This document shows, in pieces, positions 24,204 through 33,307 of a stretch of 64,000 nucleotides of DNA (position 1 is the first letter of the stretch; every line of letters starts with the position of its first letter). The stretch spans positions 372,001 through 436,000 of the forward strand of contig DISM01000004.1 in the NCBI GenBank assembly GCA_002421805.1, given 5' to 3'. The translations under genes and the position numbers were made by a program. A model generated the notes under the pieces. It made no database searches, was not told the origin of the DNA, and worked only from the letters and a program-made list of their open reading frames with translations. This stretch comes from Candidatus Omnitrophica bacterium UBA6210 (lineage in GTDB: Bacteria; Omnitrophota; Gorgyraeia; Velamenicoccales; Velamenicoccaceae).

Positions 24204-26304
24204 CTTTTTGTGTCATTCTTTCCCCGCCTCTGGCGGGATTCGCCTTCTCTTCCCTTAAAATCCTCCGTGCATGGCCCATCACCTCTTCGATACCGATCGA
24301 ATCGAGACACGCAAAACCTTTACGGCAATCGTGAGCCAGGCACGGAAAGCACGGCTGAGGATTATGCACCACAACATCGCGCGGGCCGATGGGGCCCCAC
24401 CGCCGCGGGCTCAATCCCGCCTGATTGCGGCCGAAGATGGATATGACGGGCGTCCCGACGGCAACGGCAATATGCACAGGTCCCGAATCATTGGAAATCA
24501 AAAGTTCGCACCGCTTAAAAAGACTGGCCAGTTGAGAAAGAGAAAAACGGCCTGACCCGTCCAAGGGGCGGATCTTGACCAGATTGAATATCTGTTCGGA
24601 AACGGACCGATGGACGGCGTCGGCGACCACGAGGACCCTGACCCCGAGCTCCTTCTGGATCCTGTCGATGAGAACGGCAAACTTCTGCGCCGGCCAGAGC
24701 TTAGAAGGACAGCTCGCCGCCGGGTTCACCGCGACCAGGCGTTCCTTTTCGCCGACGCCCAGGTGCGTCAGGAAATCGGCGACAAAATCATCCGATTCCT
24801 GCTTCAGGGGCATATAAAGCTCGCGTGAAACGTCGTCGATCTCCAGCGCCTTGAGAAGATCGAAATTATACTCGACCTCATGTTTGGCCCCTTCCTGCTT
24901 TTTGTGCGGCAGGGCACGCGTCAGGAAATAAGCCCCTTTGCGGTCGTAACCGATGCGCTCGGCAATCCCGGCCAGAAACATCACCAGGTGAACGCGCAGT
25001 GTCGGATGCAAGACGACGGCGACATCAAAAGAAAGGCGCGCCAGATAACGGCCGAACGTCAATGTCGACCAGAAACCCCGGTGCGCCCGGTCTTTGTCGA
25101 ACACGATCACCTGGTCCAGATAAGGGTTGCCTTCCACGATCTCGCGGGTGGCGGGCGCGACCATCATCGCGATAAAGCTCGAGGGGAAATGCTCGCGCAG
25201 GACCTTGATCACGGGCGTCGAAAGGACCACATCGCCGATCCTGTCTGTGCGCACAACGAGGATCCGCCTGTAACGCTCCTCCTGGAACCTCTCCTCCTTA
25301 CCTTCCATCATCAGCCGCACGGCGAGAAGCACGTCAAAAGGCGTGATGGTCTGGATGCAGGCATGGGCGCCTGTGGCGCACAGGGCCTGAGAACAGGGCC
25401 CGCAGATGACATTCTTGCGCACGGCAATGCTCCGGGAAGACCACGGCCCGTAATGGCGCCAGTCCGTCGGACCGTAAATGCCGATGACCGGGCGGTCCAG
25501 GTAACTTGCGATCTGGAGGGCCCCCGAATCGCTGCCGACGACCATTTCGGCGCGCATGACAAGCGCGCAAAGCATTCCCAGGGTCGTCAAGCCACAGAGG
25601 TTGACGACAGGCGACGCCAGCTCGGTGCAGATCTGGCCGACGAAAACCTCGTCGTCACGGTCCCCGGCCACAACGACCGTCTTGCCGTATTCCTTCTGGA
25701 ACTCCCCGATCACCTGCGCATATCCGCGGACCGACCATCGTTTCAAATTGCTGCGCGAACCGGGCACCATCAGGACAAATTCTTCACCGACCTCCACGCC
25801 ATGGCGCCGCAACAGTTCTAAAAGCGCATCGCTGTCCTTGTGGCTGATGAAAGACGGATTCCGGGGACCGTCCAATTCCCTAAACTCATCGGCGGTGACC
25901 GCCGGGCCGCGCAAGGCGCTGACCGCCTTAAAAAGATGTTTTTGATAAAAATGCACGGCCCAGGAAGGATAACGGTTGCGCAGAGGGTTCTTGCGGCGGG
26001 ACCTCAGGGCCCAGCGGTAAAAAGTATTCTTGAGATCGATGATGACGTCGAATTGTGCTTTTTTCAGCCTCCGATAAAGCGCAATCTTCTCCCTTAAAGG
26101 GGCATGCTTGTCAAAAACGATCAATTCCGCCACGTCGGGATGATGTTCAAAAAGACACTTGGTGCGCGGCGCGGCGACGACAGTGATGCGCGCCGTCGGA
26201 CACTCCCGCCTCAAAAAATCAAAAGCCGGCAGCCCCATCACGGCGTCGCCGAGATTGCTCATGGTGATGTAAAGGATCTTGTTCACTGCCTGGCCTTCAG
26301 CCAT
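24175..26304 (-). CDS. Tandem heptosyltransferase (GT9-GT9 fusion)
   Basis: 709 aa with two complete family-9 glycosyltransferase units. The first (about 8-340) has TMSNLGDAVMGLPAFDFLRR, MVPGSRSNLKRW and GSDSGALQIASYLDRPVIGIYGPTD. The second (about 355-685) has VRTDRIGDVVLSTPVIKVLR, AVNPAASCPSKLWP and SNDSGPVHIAVAVGTPVISIFG. These are WaaC/WaaF/RfaF-type motifs, so it probably adds two heptose or related residues to the LPS core. The last 24 residues (from NPARGG) are encoded by repeat DNA and are not part of the family. Start 26304 follows GGAG; a GTG at 26286 with a GTGA overlap is the alternative. Confidence 0.88.
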   Translation of the reverse strand: MAEGQAVNKILYITMSNLGDAVMGLPAFDFLRRECPTARITVVAAPRTKCLFEHHPDVAELIVFDKHAPLREKIALYRRLKKAQFDVIIDLKNTFYRWALRSRRKNPLRNRYPSWAVHFYQKHLFKAVSALRGPAVTADEFRELDGPRNPSFISHKDSDALLELLRRHGVEVGEEFVLMVPGSRSNLKRWSVRGYAQVIGEFQKEYGKTVVVAGDRDDEVFVGQICTELASPVVNLCGLTTLGMLCALVMRAEMVVGSDSGALQIASYLDRPVIGIYGPTDWRHYGPWSSRSIAVRKNVICGPCSQALCATGAHACIQTITPFDVLLAVRLMMEGKEERFQEERYRRILVVRTDRIGDVVLSTPVIKVLREHFPSSFIAMMVAPATREIVEGNPYLDQVIVFDKDRAHRGFWSTLTFGRYLARLSFDVAVVLHPTLRVHLVMFLAGIAERIGYDRKGAYFLTRALPHKKQEGAKHEVEYNFDLLKALEIDDVSRELYMPLKQESDDFVADFLTHLGVGEKERLVAVNPAASCPSKLWPAQKFAVLIDRIQKELGVRVLVVADAVHRSVSEQIFNLVKIRPLDGSGRFSLSQLASLFKRCELLISNDSGPVHIAVAVGTPVISIFGRNQAGLSPRRWGPIGPRDVVVHNPQPCFPCLAHDCRKGFACLDSIGIEEVMGHARRILREEKANPARGGERMTQKDPLPKRLSI

Positions 26305-27353
26305 CCGCGTTTCTCCAGTTCGCCGATCACCTGTTCGACGGTGATCGAACTCATACACACATTATCCCTGCATTCCAGGTTATAACAGGGGACCTGACAT
26401 GTGGGGGCCTGCTGTCCGCACAAGACCGGGAGTTCGTCGCGGCTCAAGGGGCCTGTTAATTCCGGCGATGTCGGGCCGTAGAGGGACAGGACGCGCGCGC
26501 CCACGGCGGCGGCCACGTGCAAGGGCCCAGAATCGGCCGAGATCACGATGGCACTCTTCTGAAAAAGGACCCCCAACTGCTTGAGCGTCGTCAATCCGCA
26601 GGCGATAAACGGCTTGGAGCGCGTCAAAGAAGAGATTTCTTTGGCCAGGTCATGTTCGCTGTAAGCCCCCGAGATCACCACGTCCATCTGATACTCTTCT
26701 TTAAGGACGTCTATCAACTGCGCAAAGCGTTCTTTCGGCCATCGCTTGAGATCCCAGTTGCCGCCCACATGAAGCGTCACAAGATTCTTCTCCTGGCCCA
26801 GATGGTGTTTCTTGAGGAAATTCTCAATAAAATCCCTGTCGTCGGGAGAGACAAAATAATCGCAATAACGCTCGCCGGCAGGGATCCTGGAGCCCGTGAC
26901 GAGATAATAATAAATATCGGCGCGGTGCAGCTTCTCTTTCGGAAAAACAACCCTGTCCGTCAAAAAGAAGGCCGTCTTTTTGGTGGCAAAGCCGATGCGC
27001 CTGCGGACATGCGCCAAGAAAAGACACAGCGTCCGTGTCAGGGACGGACGAAAGATATAAGCGACGTTGAAACGCCTGACCCTGAGGTCTCGGACAAGCC
27101 GCAGCTTGCCGGCGAAACCCTTGTAGCGCCCCCCTTCGTCCAACGTGATCACCTCGTCAAGATAATTATTACCCATCAGAAGGACCTTGCAGCGAGGCAC
27201 AACCAGGGCCGCGATATAAGCACCAGGGTGTTTCTTGCGGATCGCGCGGATGGCTGGCGTCGAAAAAAGAACGTCTCCCAGCCAATTGACCTCGACGATC
27301 ACGATGCGTTCCTGTGCCGAGAACGGCAATTGTTTTTTTCGAAATATATTCAT
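26283..27353 (-). CDS. Heptosyltransferase family (GT9)
   Basis: 356 aa. N-terminal VEVNWLGDVLFSTPAIRAIRKK, central TLHVGGNWDLKRWP (donor phosphate binding) and C-terminal ISADSGPLHVAAAVGARVLSLYGPT are diagnostic of ADP-heptose:LPS heptosyltransferases. The C-terminal segment with spaced Cys residues (CGQQ, CQVPC, CRDNVC) resembles the other GT9 members here. It begins inside the end of the deacetylase gene (ATGA overlap), so it is part of the LPS-core operon. The acceptor cannot be predicted. Confidence 0.92.
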   Translation of the reverse strand: MNIFRKKQLPFSAQERIVIVEVNWLGDVLFSTPAIRAIRKKHPGAYIAALVVPRCKVLLMGNNYLDEVITLDEGGRYKGFAGKLRLVRDLRVRRFNVAYIFRPSLTRTLCLFLAHVRRRIGFATKKTAFFLTDRVVFPKEKLHRADIYYYLVTGSRIPAGERYCDYFVSPDDRDFIENFLKKHHLGQEKNLVTLHVGGNWDLKRWPKERFAQLIDVLKEEYQMDVVISGAYSEHDLAKEISSLTRSKPFIACGLTTLKQLGVLFQKSAIVISADSGPLHVAAAVGARVLSLYGPTSPELTGPLSRDELPVLCGQQAPTCQVPCYNLECRDNVCMSSITVEQVIGELEKRGWLKARQ

Positions 27354-28168
27354 GATGCAAGTCTCTTAAGGCGCGGGTAATAGCCGCTGGCTTCCAGAAA
27401 GAATATGAGCATATTGCTCGAAGACTGCGAAATCCTGATACGCTTGAGGGCAAAAAGGTCCGTGCCCGCGCGCGGGTCCTTCCTGTTGGTCCCGACAGCC
27501 ACCTCGTAACCCGCCCGGCGCGCCATCTCCTCGGTGGAACGCGTATGACCTCCCAGGGGATACGCCAGAGAAACGACAGGCGCACCGACAACCGATTCCA
27601 GGAACGTCTTGGAACCCCGGATCTCCTCCCACAGAAGAGACTCGCTTTGGACATCGGGCAGATAATAATGATGCGTCGTGTGGGAACCGATATCGACAAG
27701 CCCCGAGGCGACCATTTCCTGCATCATCTCCCGCGTCATGATACGGGTCGAGATGCCCCTGGCAACATCATAATTTTCTCCCAGGCGGCCGGCGATCACA
27801 AATATTGTTGCCGGCAAGCCGTATTTTTTCAGGATCGGAAAAGCCTTGGTGTAATTATTGTCATAACCGTCGTCGAAAGTGATCACGACCGTCCTGGGCC
27901 CCACCTTCTCTCCCCGCCTCAGGATGCCGGCCAGCTCCTCCAGACGGATCACGTGAAACCCGCGGGCGTGCAAAAATGCCATCTGTCGCGCAAAAGCCTC
28001 TTCTGTCACATCCAGACAGGTCATCCGGCCGTTGGAAGCCCCGACGCTGTGATACATAAGGATGGCAGCGCTTGGGCCGTCGTAAAACAGATGCACACAC
28101 AAAACGATGAACCCTGTCAGGACAAAAGTAAACAGATAAACTGCGGCTTTCGATAAAGTTTTTTTCAT
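27350..28168 (-). CDS. Membrane-anchored polysaccharide deacetylase (NodB domain, CE4)
   Basis: 272 aa. An uncleaved-type hydrophobic N-terminus (about 8-28) followed by a NodB homology domain: VVITFDDGYDNNY holds the catalytic Asp and a metal Asp, and GSHTTHHYYL supplies the His metal ligands. It would remove acetyl groups from an N-acetylhexosamine glycan outside the cytoplasm. It is coupled on both sides by ATGA overlaps to glycosyltransferase genes, suggesting that the substrate is a surface glycan or LPS core sugar rather than chitin. Confidence 0.9.
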   Translation of the reverse strand: MKKTLSKAAVYLFTFVLTGFIVLCVHLFYDGPSAAILMYHSVGASNGRMTCLDVTEEAFARQMAFLHARGFHVIRLEELAGILRRGEKVGPRTVVITFDDGYDNNYTKAFPILKKYGLPATIFVIAGRLGENYDVARGISTRIMTREMMQEMVASGLVDIGSHTTHHYYLPDVQSESLLWEEIRGSKTFLESVVGAPVVSLAYPLGGHTRSTEEMARRAGYEVAVGTNRKDPRAGTDLFALKRIRISQSSSNMLIFFLEASGYYPRLKRLAS

Positions 28169-29262
28169 AAGACAGATTGATAAACCGCCTGTGTCTTCTG
28201 CGTCATGGAATCCAGCGAGAATGCTTCCGCGACCCTCTTTTTGGCCCTCGATACGGTCGCCTGCGCCAGGGATCGGTCCTCCAACAGTCTTTCGACAGCG
28301 GCCGCGATAGCCGGCGGATCACCCGGCGAAACCAAAAGCCCCGTGACACCGTCCTCGATGACCGTCGGGATCCCCCCGACGCGCGACGCCACGACAGGCA
28401 CCCCCTGGGCCTGGGCCTCCAGAATCGAGATCCCCAGCCCCTCCTGCAGAGAAGGCATGACAAAAACATCCATGGCGGCAAGCGCCAGAGAGGTATTGCC
28501 CGCCGACGGACACAGACGCACAATGTCTTGCAGTTTTTTCTCGGCGATCAATTGCCGCAGATGTTTGCCTTCGTTGCCGTCGCCGACGATCACCCAGCGG
28601 AGTTCCGGCCGCCGCGCCCGAAGGATATCGGCCGCCAACAGCATATATTTCTGCCCCTTGACGGAAGAAAGCCGGCCGATATGGCCAACCACCAACTTGC
28701 CTGCATCGATCCCCCACGCCTGTTTTTGGCTGGCGAGCTCCGCGGCGGCATGAGCGACAAACCGCTGCGGGTCGATACCATTATAGACCAGGTCGATCCT
28801 GTCCGTCGGCACATCGAAATCATAGGCGAGATGGTCCCGGACCTGATCGCTGATGGCGATGACCCTGCGGCCCCAGCACGGCATGAATACGCGTCCCAGG
28901 CGCCTTTTGAAATACCCATGGCACGTCGTCACCATGGGCCTGCGGGTCAGCAGAGACACCAGGGACCCCAAGACCTGCGTGACGCGGGTATTGGCATGGA
29001 TCACGTCGATCTTCTCGCGGCGGACCAGGCCTTTAAGTTTCAGTGCAGACACAAGGACCTTCGGGCTCACCTCGCACTTGGTCGTCAACGGCAAACGAAT
29101 ATGCGCGATGCCGTCCCGCTTGAGCTCCGCTTCCAGGTCTCCTCCGCGTGACCCGATAAAGACCTTCGCCCCGTATTTACGGACAAGCAAAGCGGCCAGC
29201 TGATGCACGTAGACGCTGACGCCGCCGTAATTCAGATGATTGGTCAAGATCAGAATGTTCAT
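28165..29262 (-). CDS. Glycosyltransferase family 4
   Basis: 365 aa with a GT-B fold. The N-terminus MNILILTNHLNYGGVSVYVHQLA is the usual acceptor-side start; VGHIGRLSSVKGQKYMLLA and VMPSLQEGLGISILEAQAQGVPVVASRVGG carry the donor-binding EX7E motif. The ATG at 29260-29262 overlaps the preceding stop as ATGA; longer readings are antisense to real sequence. Probably an LPS-core or capsule transferase; donor unknown. Confidence 0.92.
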   Translation of the reverse strand: MNILILTNHLNYGGVSVYVHQLAALLVRKYGAKVFIGSRGGDLEAELKRDGIAHIRLPLTTKCEVSPKVLVSALKLKGLVRREKIDVIHANTRVTQVLGSLVSLLTRRPMVTTCHGYFKRRLGRVFMPCWGRRVIAISDQVRDHLAYDFDVPTDRIDLVYNGIDPQRFVAHAAAELASQKQAWGIDAGKLVVGHIGRLSSVKGQKYMLLAADILRARRPELRWVIVGDGNEGKHLRQLIAEKKLQDIVRLCPSAGNTSLALAAMDVFVMPSLQEGLGISILEAQAQGVPVVASRVGGIPTVIEDGVTGLLVSPGDPPAIAAAVERLLEDRSLAQATVSRAKKRVAEAFSLDSMTQKTQAVYQSVL

Positions 29263-31349
29263 ACAGGATCCCCCGCAAATTGTTCGACGGCTGCCAGGAC
29301 GTCTTCCACAAGAATGCCCTTCATGCAGGGGTGCGTCTTTTTGGCGCATGTGTCCCGATAACACGGCCGGCACCCCTTCTGGAGCGCGACGCAGCGCACA
29401 CCCGACGGCAAATGCCTCCTGGGGTCCGTAGGCCCAAAGAGCGCCACAAAAGGAACGTGCATGGCCGCCGCCACGTGCATGGGCGCGGAATCGCCCGTCA
29501 CGTAAACCTGACAACGACCGATGAGGGCCGCCAGCTGCATGATCGTCGTCTGCGCAACGGCGCAGGCCGGACGGCTCTTGGCCGTCTCCAGGATCTTTTT
29601 GGCAAAGGCCGCATCGCTGGCAGCGCCCGTCAGGACCACACGGCACCCTCTCTCTTCCAGGGCGTCGCAGAGCCTGGCAAAACGCGAAGCGATCCAGCGT
29701 TTCGATTCCCAGCGAGGGCTTGCGCCGATATTGATGCCGATGACGGGCTTACCGTCTGCCACATGCCCTTTCAGGAAATGGTCCGCAAAGGCCTCATCCT
29801 CGGCCGACGGCCAGAGGTCCAGCGTCTCTGTGTCGTAGGCGACATCCATCATCCCCAGGACGCGGAACTGGTGCTCCACAGGCGCCAGCAAATCCTTGGC
29901 GCCCTTGATGCGATGGTTCAAAAGAAAACTGAATTTCCCGTTATCGTAACCGTAACGATGCGGACTCATCGTCGCATAACTCAAAAGATGGCTTTTCTTA
30001 TTATTCTGGAGATCGACGACGCAGTCGAACCTCCTGGCGAGAAGCTTGCGGGCCAGCCGCACGAACCCTCTCCACCCCTTGTCCTTGCCTTTAAAATCGC
30101 AGACAAGAAGTTCGTCGATGAAAGGGCACCTCTCCAGGACTTCCGCAGCCCCCACCCCGGCCAGACAAACCAGTTGTGAGGCAGGATATTTTTTCTTGAG
30201 CGCCTTCAACGACGGAATCGCCAGGATCGCGTCGCCCACGGCGCTGAATTTGATGACAAGGATACGCGTGACGTTCACGGCCTCCTCGTAGACGGCCAAA
30301 GTGTCAGAGGCCATCTTCTCTAAGGAATATTTTTCTTCGACCTTCCTGCGGCCGGCCTCAATAAGGCGCCCGGCCAGGGCCGGCTCGCCGATCAGCCTGA
30401 GGGCGGCCTGCGAGATCGCCTCATCATCTTTGGGAAAAACCAAAAGCCCGTCTCGGCCGTCCTCGATGATCTCGACGACACCGCCGACGCGGGAGGCGAT
30501 CACCGGGACGCCGACGGCCTGCGCCTCGACGACCACGCGGCCGAAAGACTCTTCGGCGATGGAAGGCATAACCAGGGCGTCCAGCCCCTTCAAAACCTCT
30601 GGGATATCGCGCCTGTTTCCCAGGAAACTCACCGCTTCCGAAAGCCCCAGACGGCGCGTCCAAACCTCAAGCTCTTCCATATAATTGTCTTTTCCCTGGG
30701 AAACACTGCCGACAATCCATCCTCTGACGTAAGGCGCAGAACGCAGGATGCGTGCCATCGCTTTCAGGAAATAGATCTGTCCTTTGATCGGCGTGATGCG
30801 GCCGATAACGCCGATCACGAATTCCTTGTTCTTGCGGGCCCGCGGGCCGCGGAACGCAAACCTCTCCAAGTCCACACTGCGGGGGATAAGGCGGATGTTG
30901 GCCAGGGGAACGCCGAAATCTTCCATCATATGTTTGCCGATCACGGAACTCGGCACGATCGTATACTTGCCCCATCCCATCATATAGCTGAAAATATGCC
31001 GGCTGTAATGCCCGTGCGCCGTCGTCACGAACGCAGTCCCCGTCTTGCGGCAAGCCATGAAACCGACCCACGCCGGAACGCGCGAACGGGCATGGACGAC
31101 GTCGATCTTTTCCCGGGCGATGATGCGGCCGAGCTCGGCCGCGGCCTTAAACATGACCCAAAATGCCTTGCTCTCTACGGGGAGCTCGTAATGAGAAATA
31201 CCCGCCCCCCGCAGTTCATCGACCAGGTTGCCTCCGGCGGATACGACGACACAACGATGGCCGTGCCTTATCAGGTATTTGGCCAGATCGACCGTACCTG
31301 TCTCCACACCCCCGACATTTAATTGCGGCAAGATCTGCAGAATATTCAT
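29259..31349 (-). CDS. GT4-GT9 fusion glycosyltransferase
   Basis: 696 aa. Residues about 1-358 are a GT4 enzyme (LPQLNVGGVETGTVDLA, IGRITPIKGQIYFL, MPSIAEESFGRVVVEAQAVG). Residues about 362-690 are a heptosyltransferase-type GT9 enzyme (VIKFSAVGDAILAIPSLKALKKK, INIGASPRWESKRW, TGDSAPMHVAAAMHVPFVALFG). The join at about 358-364 (EEAVNVTRILVIKF) is short, so the two active sites are covalently linked, presumably for successive core additions. It is the first gene of the ATGA-coupled block running to 26283. Confidence 0.9.
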   Translation of the reverse strand: MNILQILPQLNVGGVETGTVDLAKYLIRHGHRCVVVSAGGNLVDELRGAGISHYELPVESKAFWVMFKAAAELGRIIAREKIDVVHARSRVPAWVGFMACRKTGTAFVTTAHGHYSRHIFSYMMGWGKYTIVPSSVIGKHMMEDFGVPLANIRLIPRSVDLERFAFRGPRARKNKEFVIGVIGRITPIKGQIYFLKAMARILRSAPYVRGWIVGSVSQGKDNYMEELEVWTRRLGLSEAVSFLGNRRDIPEVLKGLDALVMPSIAEESFGRVVVEAQAVGVPVIASRVGGVVEIIEDGRDGLLVFPKDDEAISQAALRLIGEPALAGRLIEAGRRKVEEKYSLEKMASDTLAVYEEAVNVTRILVIKFSAVGDAILAIPSLKALKKKYPASQLVCLAGVGAAEVLERCPFIDELLVCDFKGKDKGWRGFVRLARKLLARRFDCVVDLQNNKKSHLLSYATMSPHRYGYDNGKFSFLLNHRIKGAKDLLAPVEHQFRVLGMMDVAYDTETLDLWPSAEDEAFADHFLKGHVADGKPVIGINIGASPRWESKRWIASRFARLCDALEERGCRVVLTGAASDAAFAKKILETAKSRPACAVAQTTIMQLAALIGRCQVYVTGDSAPMHVAAAMHVPFVALFGPTDPRRHLPSGVRCVALQKGCRPCYRDTCAKKTHPCMKGILVEDVLAAVEQFAGDPV

Positions 31350-31384
31350 TGTCTTAAAATATCACCGGACATACCACGAACTTA

Positions 31385-33307
31385 TCAAATGATTCCCTTC
31401 AGGGCTTCAACAACGCCTGCGCGCGTATCCATCTTGACGGCAAGGGGTTTTGTCCTGATAATCCAAGATAGCTTATCATAAATCCCGGAGGTTTTAACCA
31501 AATAAATACGCCCGTCCGCCTGCATTTTTTCAAGGAATCTGCGGACCTTATTGTGTCCTGCCAGGCGTTCCGGCTCAAAGACGACAACAGGCTTGGCGCT
31601 GGCCACGGCCTCCGAAACCATGGAAATGCTCTCGCCGGAAACGATAAGGATATCGCTGGTATAGAGAATGCCGCCGACCGTCCCTGGCGGATTGTCCCGG
31701 GCCGCATCGACGAATAGCTTGCAGTCCTCCCGGGAAGCAAAGGCCTCGCGCAACATACGCACCACAGGCTCAGGCGTTCTGCGCGAGGTCGTGACAAGAA
31801 GACTGGCGGCCGTCTCCTGCTGGAGCCGCCGCAACTCCGAAACGAGAACTTCTGCGAGGGGCTCACCTATGGCGTAATACCTGGAGTTGCCGCCGACCAA
31901 GAGACCGATCTTCGGGCCACCGGAGCGCTGCGCCGCCTGCGGCCGCCGGGTCAAAAGCATCTCATAATCCCGATTCATGGATGCCGCCGAAACGTCATTC
32001 AGGGAACCCGTGATGATGATGACGTTCTCTTTTTTTGGCGGCCGGTCATGTTCGGGCATCACCACAAGATCTAATTGTCCATAACTCAGCAGGCCCGGTT
32101 TCATGATCGCGATCGAGGCGGCATCGTTTTCATGCGCCACGGCGATATTGACGGCGCCCAACGAAGAACCGGCGGAGATCACCACGTCAAAAACGTCCCG
32201 CATGACCTCGTCATATGTCCGTTTATCCAGAAAAAAGCGCAGGCAGGCCCTCGCCGCGCCGGCGCCAAGAAAGCGGGCGATGACGGTGAGCCCCGCAGCC
32301 GATGCCCGCGTCCTGAACCGCACCTCGGCGATGCGGATCTCCGTCTCGAAACCCAGATCATGAACCATATTGGCCAGCGCCTGGGATTGCTTGACGTGCC
32401 CGGCCTTGCCGTCGCTCAAAATAAGGACGCGGCGCTGGGAAGAATATTTCCATCTTTTAAAAAACCAGAGGTATTCTTCGGGATAGAGGCGGATCCATTT
32501 TTCAAAGACAGCATTGATGGCCGTCAGGTCGATGGCGAGGCTTTTTTCGTCGCTCCCATCGCCGAAAGAATGGAACGCTTCCAAAAACATCTGGTGATGG
32601 GCGCCATGCTTGCGATGCATGAAAGCGAGGATGATCGGCGCCCCGAGTTTCTTGGCGAGCTTGACCGTTCCCGTCGGCGTCTTGGCTGTCTTGCCGAAAA
32701 ACGGAACCAAAACCCCCTCCCGGCCGCCGTGATCCGCGACCGACCCCAGGACTTTGTTCTGCGAAAGATGCTCGACCATTTTTTTGAGTTCATTGACACG
32801 GATCACGCCGCACCCCTTGGACGTGCGCAGGCTGTTCAGGAATGCGTCGATCTTCTTTGTCTTTCCCTGGGGCCGCGCCAGCATGGCGTAGCGCCCGCCG
32901 CCGATCAAAAATGCGCAGGCGATATTGGACAATTCCCAGCTGCCCGCATGACACCCCAGAAAGACAACGCCCTTACCTTTGGCCTCAGCCTCCTGGAAAA
33001 TATCCCACCCGGAGATCTCGACATGCTGTCTCACAAAAGATGCGTCCATATAGGGCAGATAAAGCGTCTCGACGATGCTCTGCGCGAAATTCCTGTACAT
33101 GGCGACCAGGATGCGCTTGCGCTCCAAAGGGGTCTTGTGCGGGAAGGCCATCTTGATGTGGACGGCGGCGCGCCTGCGCCTTCGGCCATCCAGCATGCGA
33201 TAAATATCTGCCGCAAACCTGGCCGTCGCCAGCCACGCCTCCAGCGGCAAAAACCGCATCACTCCCACCCAGGATCTAAAAAGGACATAGAGAACGGAGT
33301 CGAGCAT
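31385..33307 (-). CDS. LpxL-like lipid A acyltransferase fused to an ELM1-like domain
   Basis: 640 aa. Residues about 1-295 are a LpxL/HtrB/MsbB-type late acyltransferase with the catalytic HX4E (His120, Glu125 in CHAGSWELS) and an N-terminal membrane helix. Residues about 297-640 begin RRVLILSDGKAGHVKQSQALA and match the mitochondrial fission ELM1-like family (DUF1022), which has a GT-B-like fold (landmarks: GLLVGGNSRYYAI, SGESISMVSEAVASAKPVVVFEPE). Acylation and probable sugar transfer on one chain is unusual. It overlaps lpxK by 32 nt. Confidence 0.85.
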   Translation of the reverse strand: MLDSVLYVLFRSWVGVMRFLPLEAWLATARFAADIYRMLDGRRRRRAAVHIKMAFPHKTPLERKRILVAMYRNFAQSIVETLYLPYMDASFVRQHVEISGWDIFQEAEAKGKGVVFLGCHAGSWELSNIACAFLIGGGRYAMLARPQGKTKKIDAFLNSLRTSKGCGVIRVNELKKMVEHLSQNKVLGSVADHGGREGVLVPFFGKTAKTPTGTVKLAKKLGAPIILAFMHRKHGAHHQMFLEAFHSFGDGSDEKSLAIDLTAINAVFEKWIRLYPEEYLWFFKRWKYSSQRRVLILSDGKAGHVKQSQALANMVHDLGFETEIRIAEVRFRTRASAAGLTVIARFLGAGAARACLRFFLDKRTYDEVMRDVFDVVISAGSSLGAVNIAVAHENDAASIAIMKPGLLSYGQLDLVVMPEHDRPPKKENVIIITGSLNDVSAASMNRDYEMLLTRRPQAAQRSGGPKIGLLVGGNSRYYAIGEPLAEVLVSELRRLQQETAASLLVTTSRRTPEPVVRMLREAFASREDCKLFVDAARDNPPGTVGGILYTSDILIVSGESISMVSEAVASAKPVVVFEPERLAGHNKVRRFLEKMQADGRIYLVKTSGIYDKLSWIIRTKPLAVKMDTRAGVVEALKGII

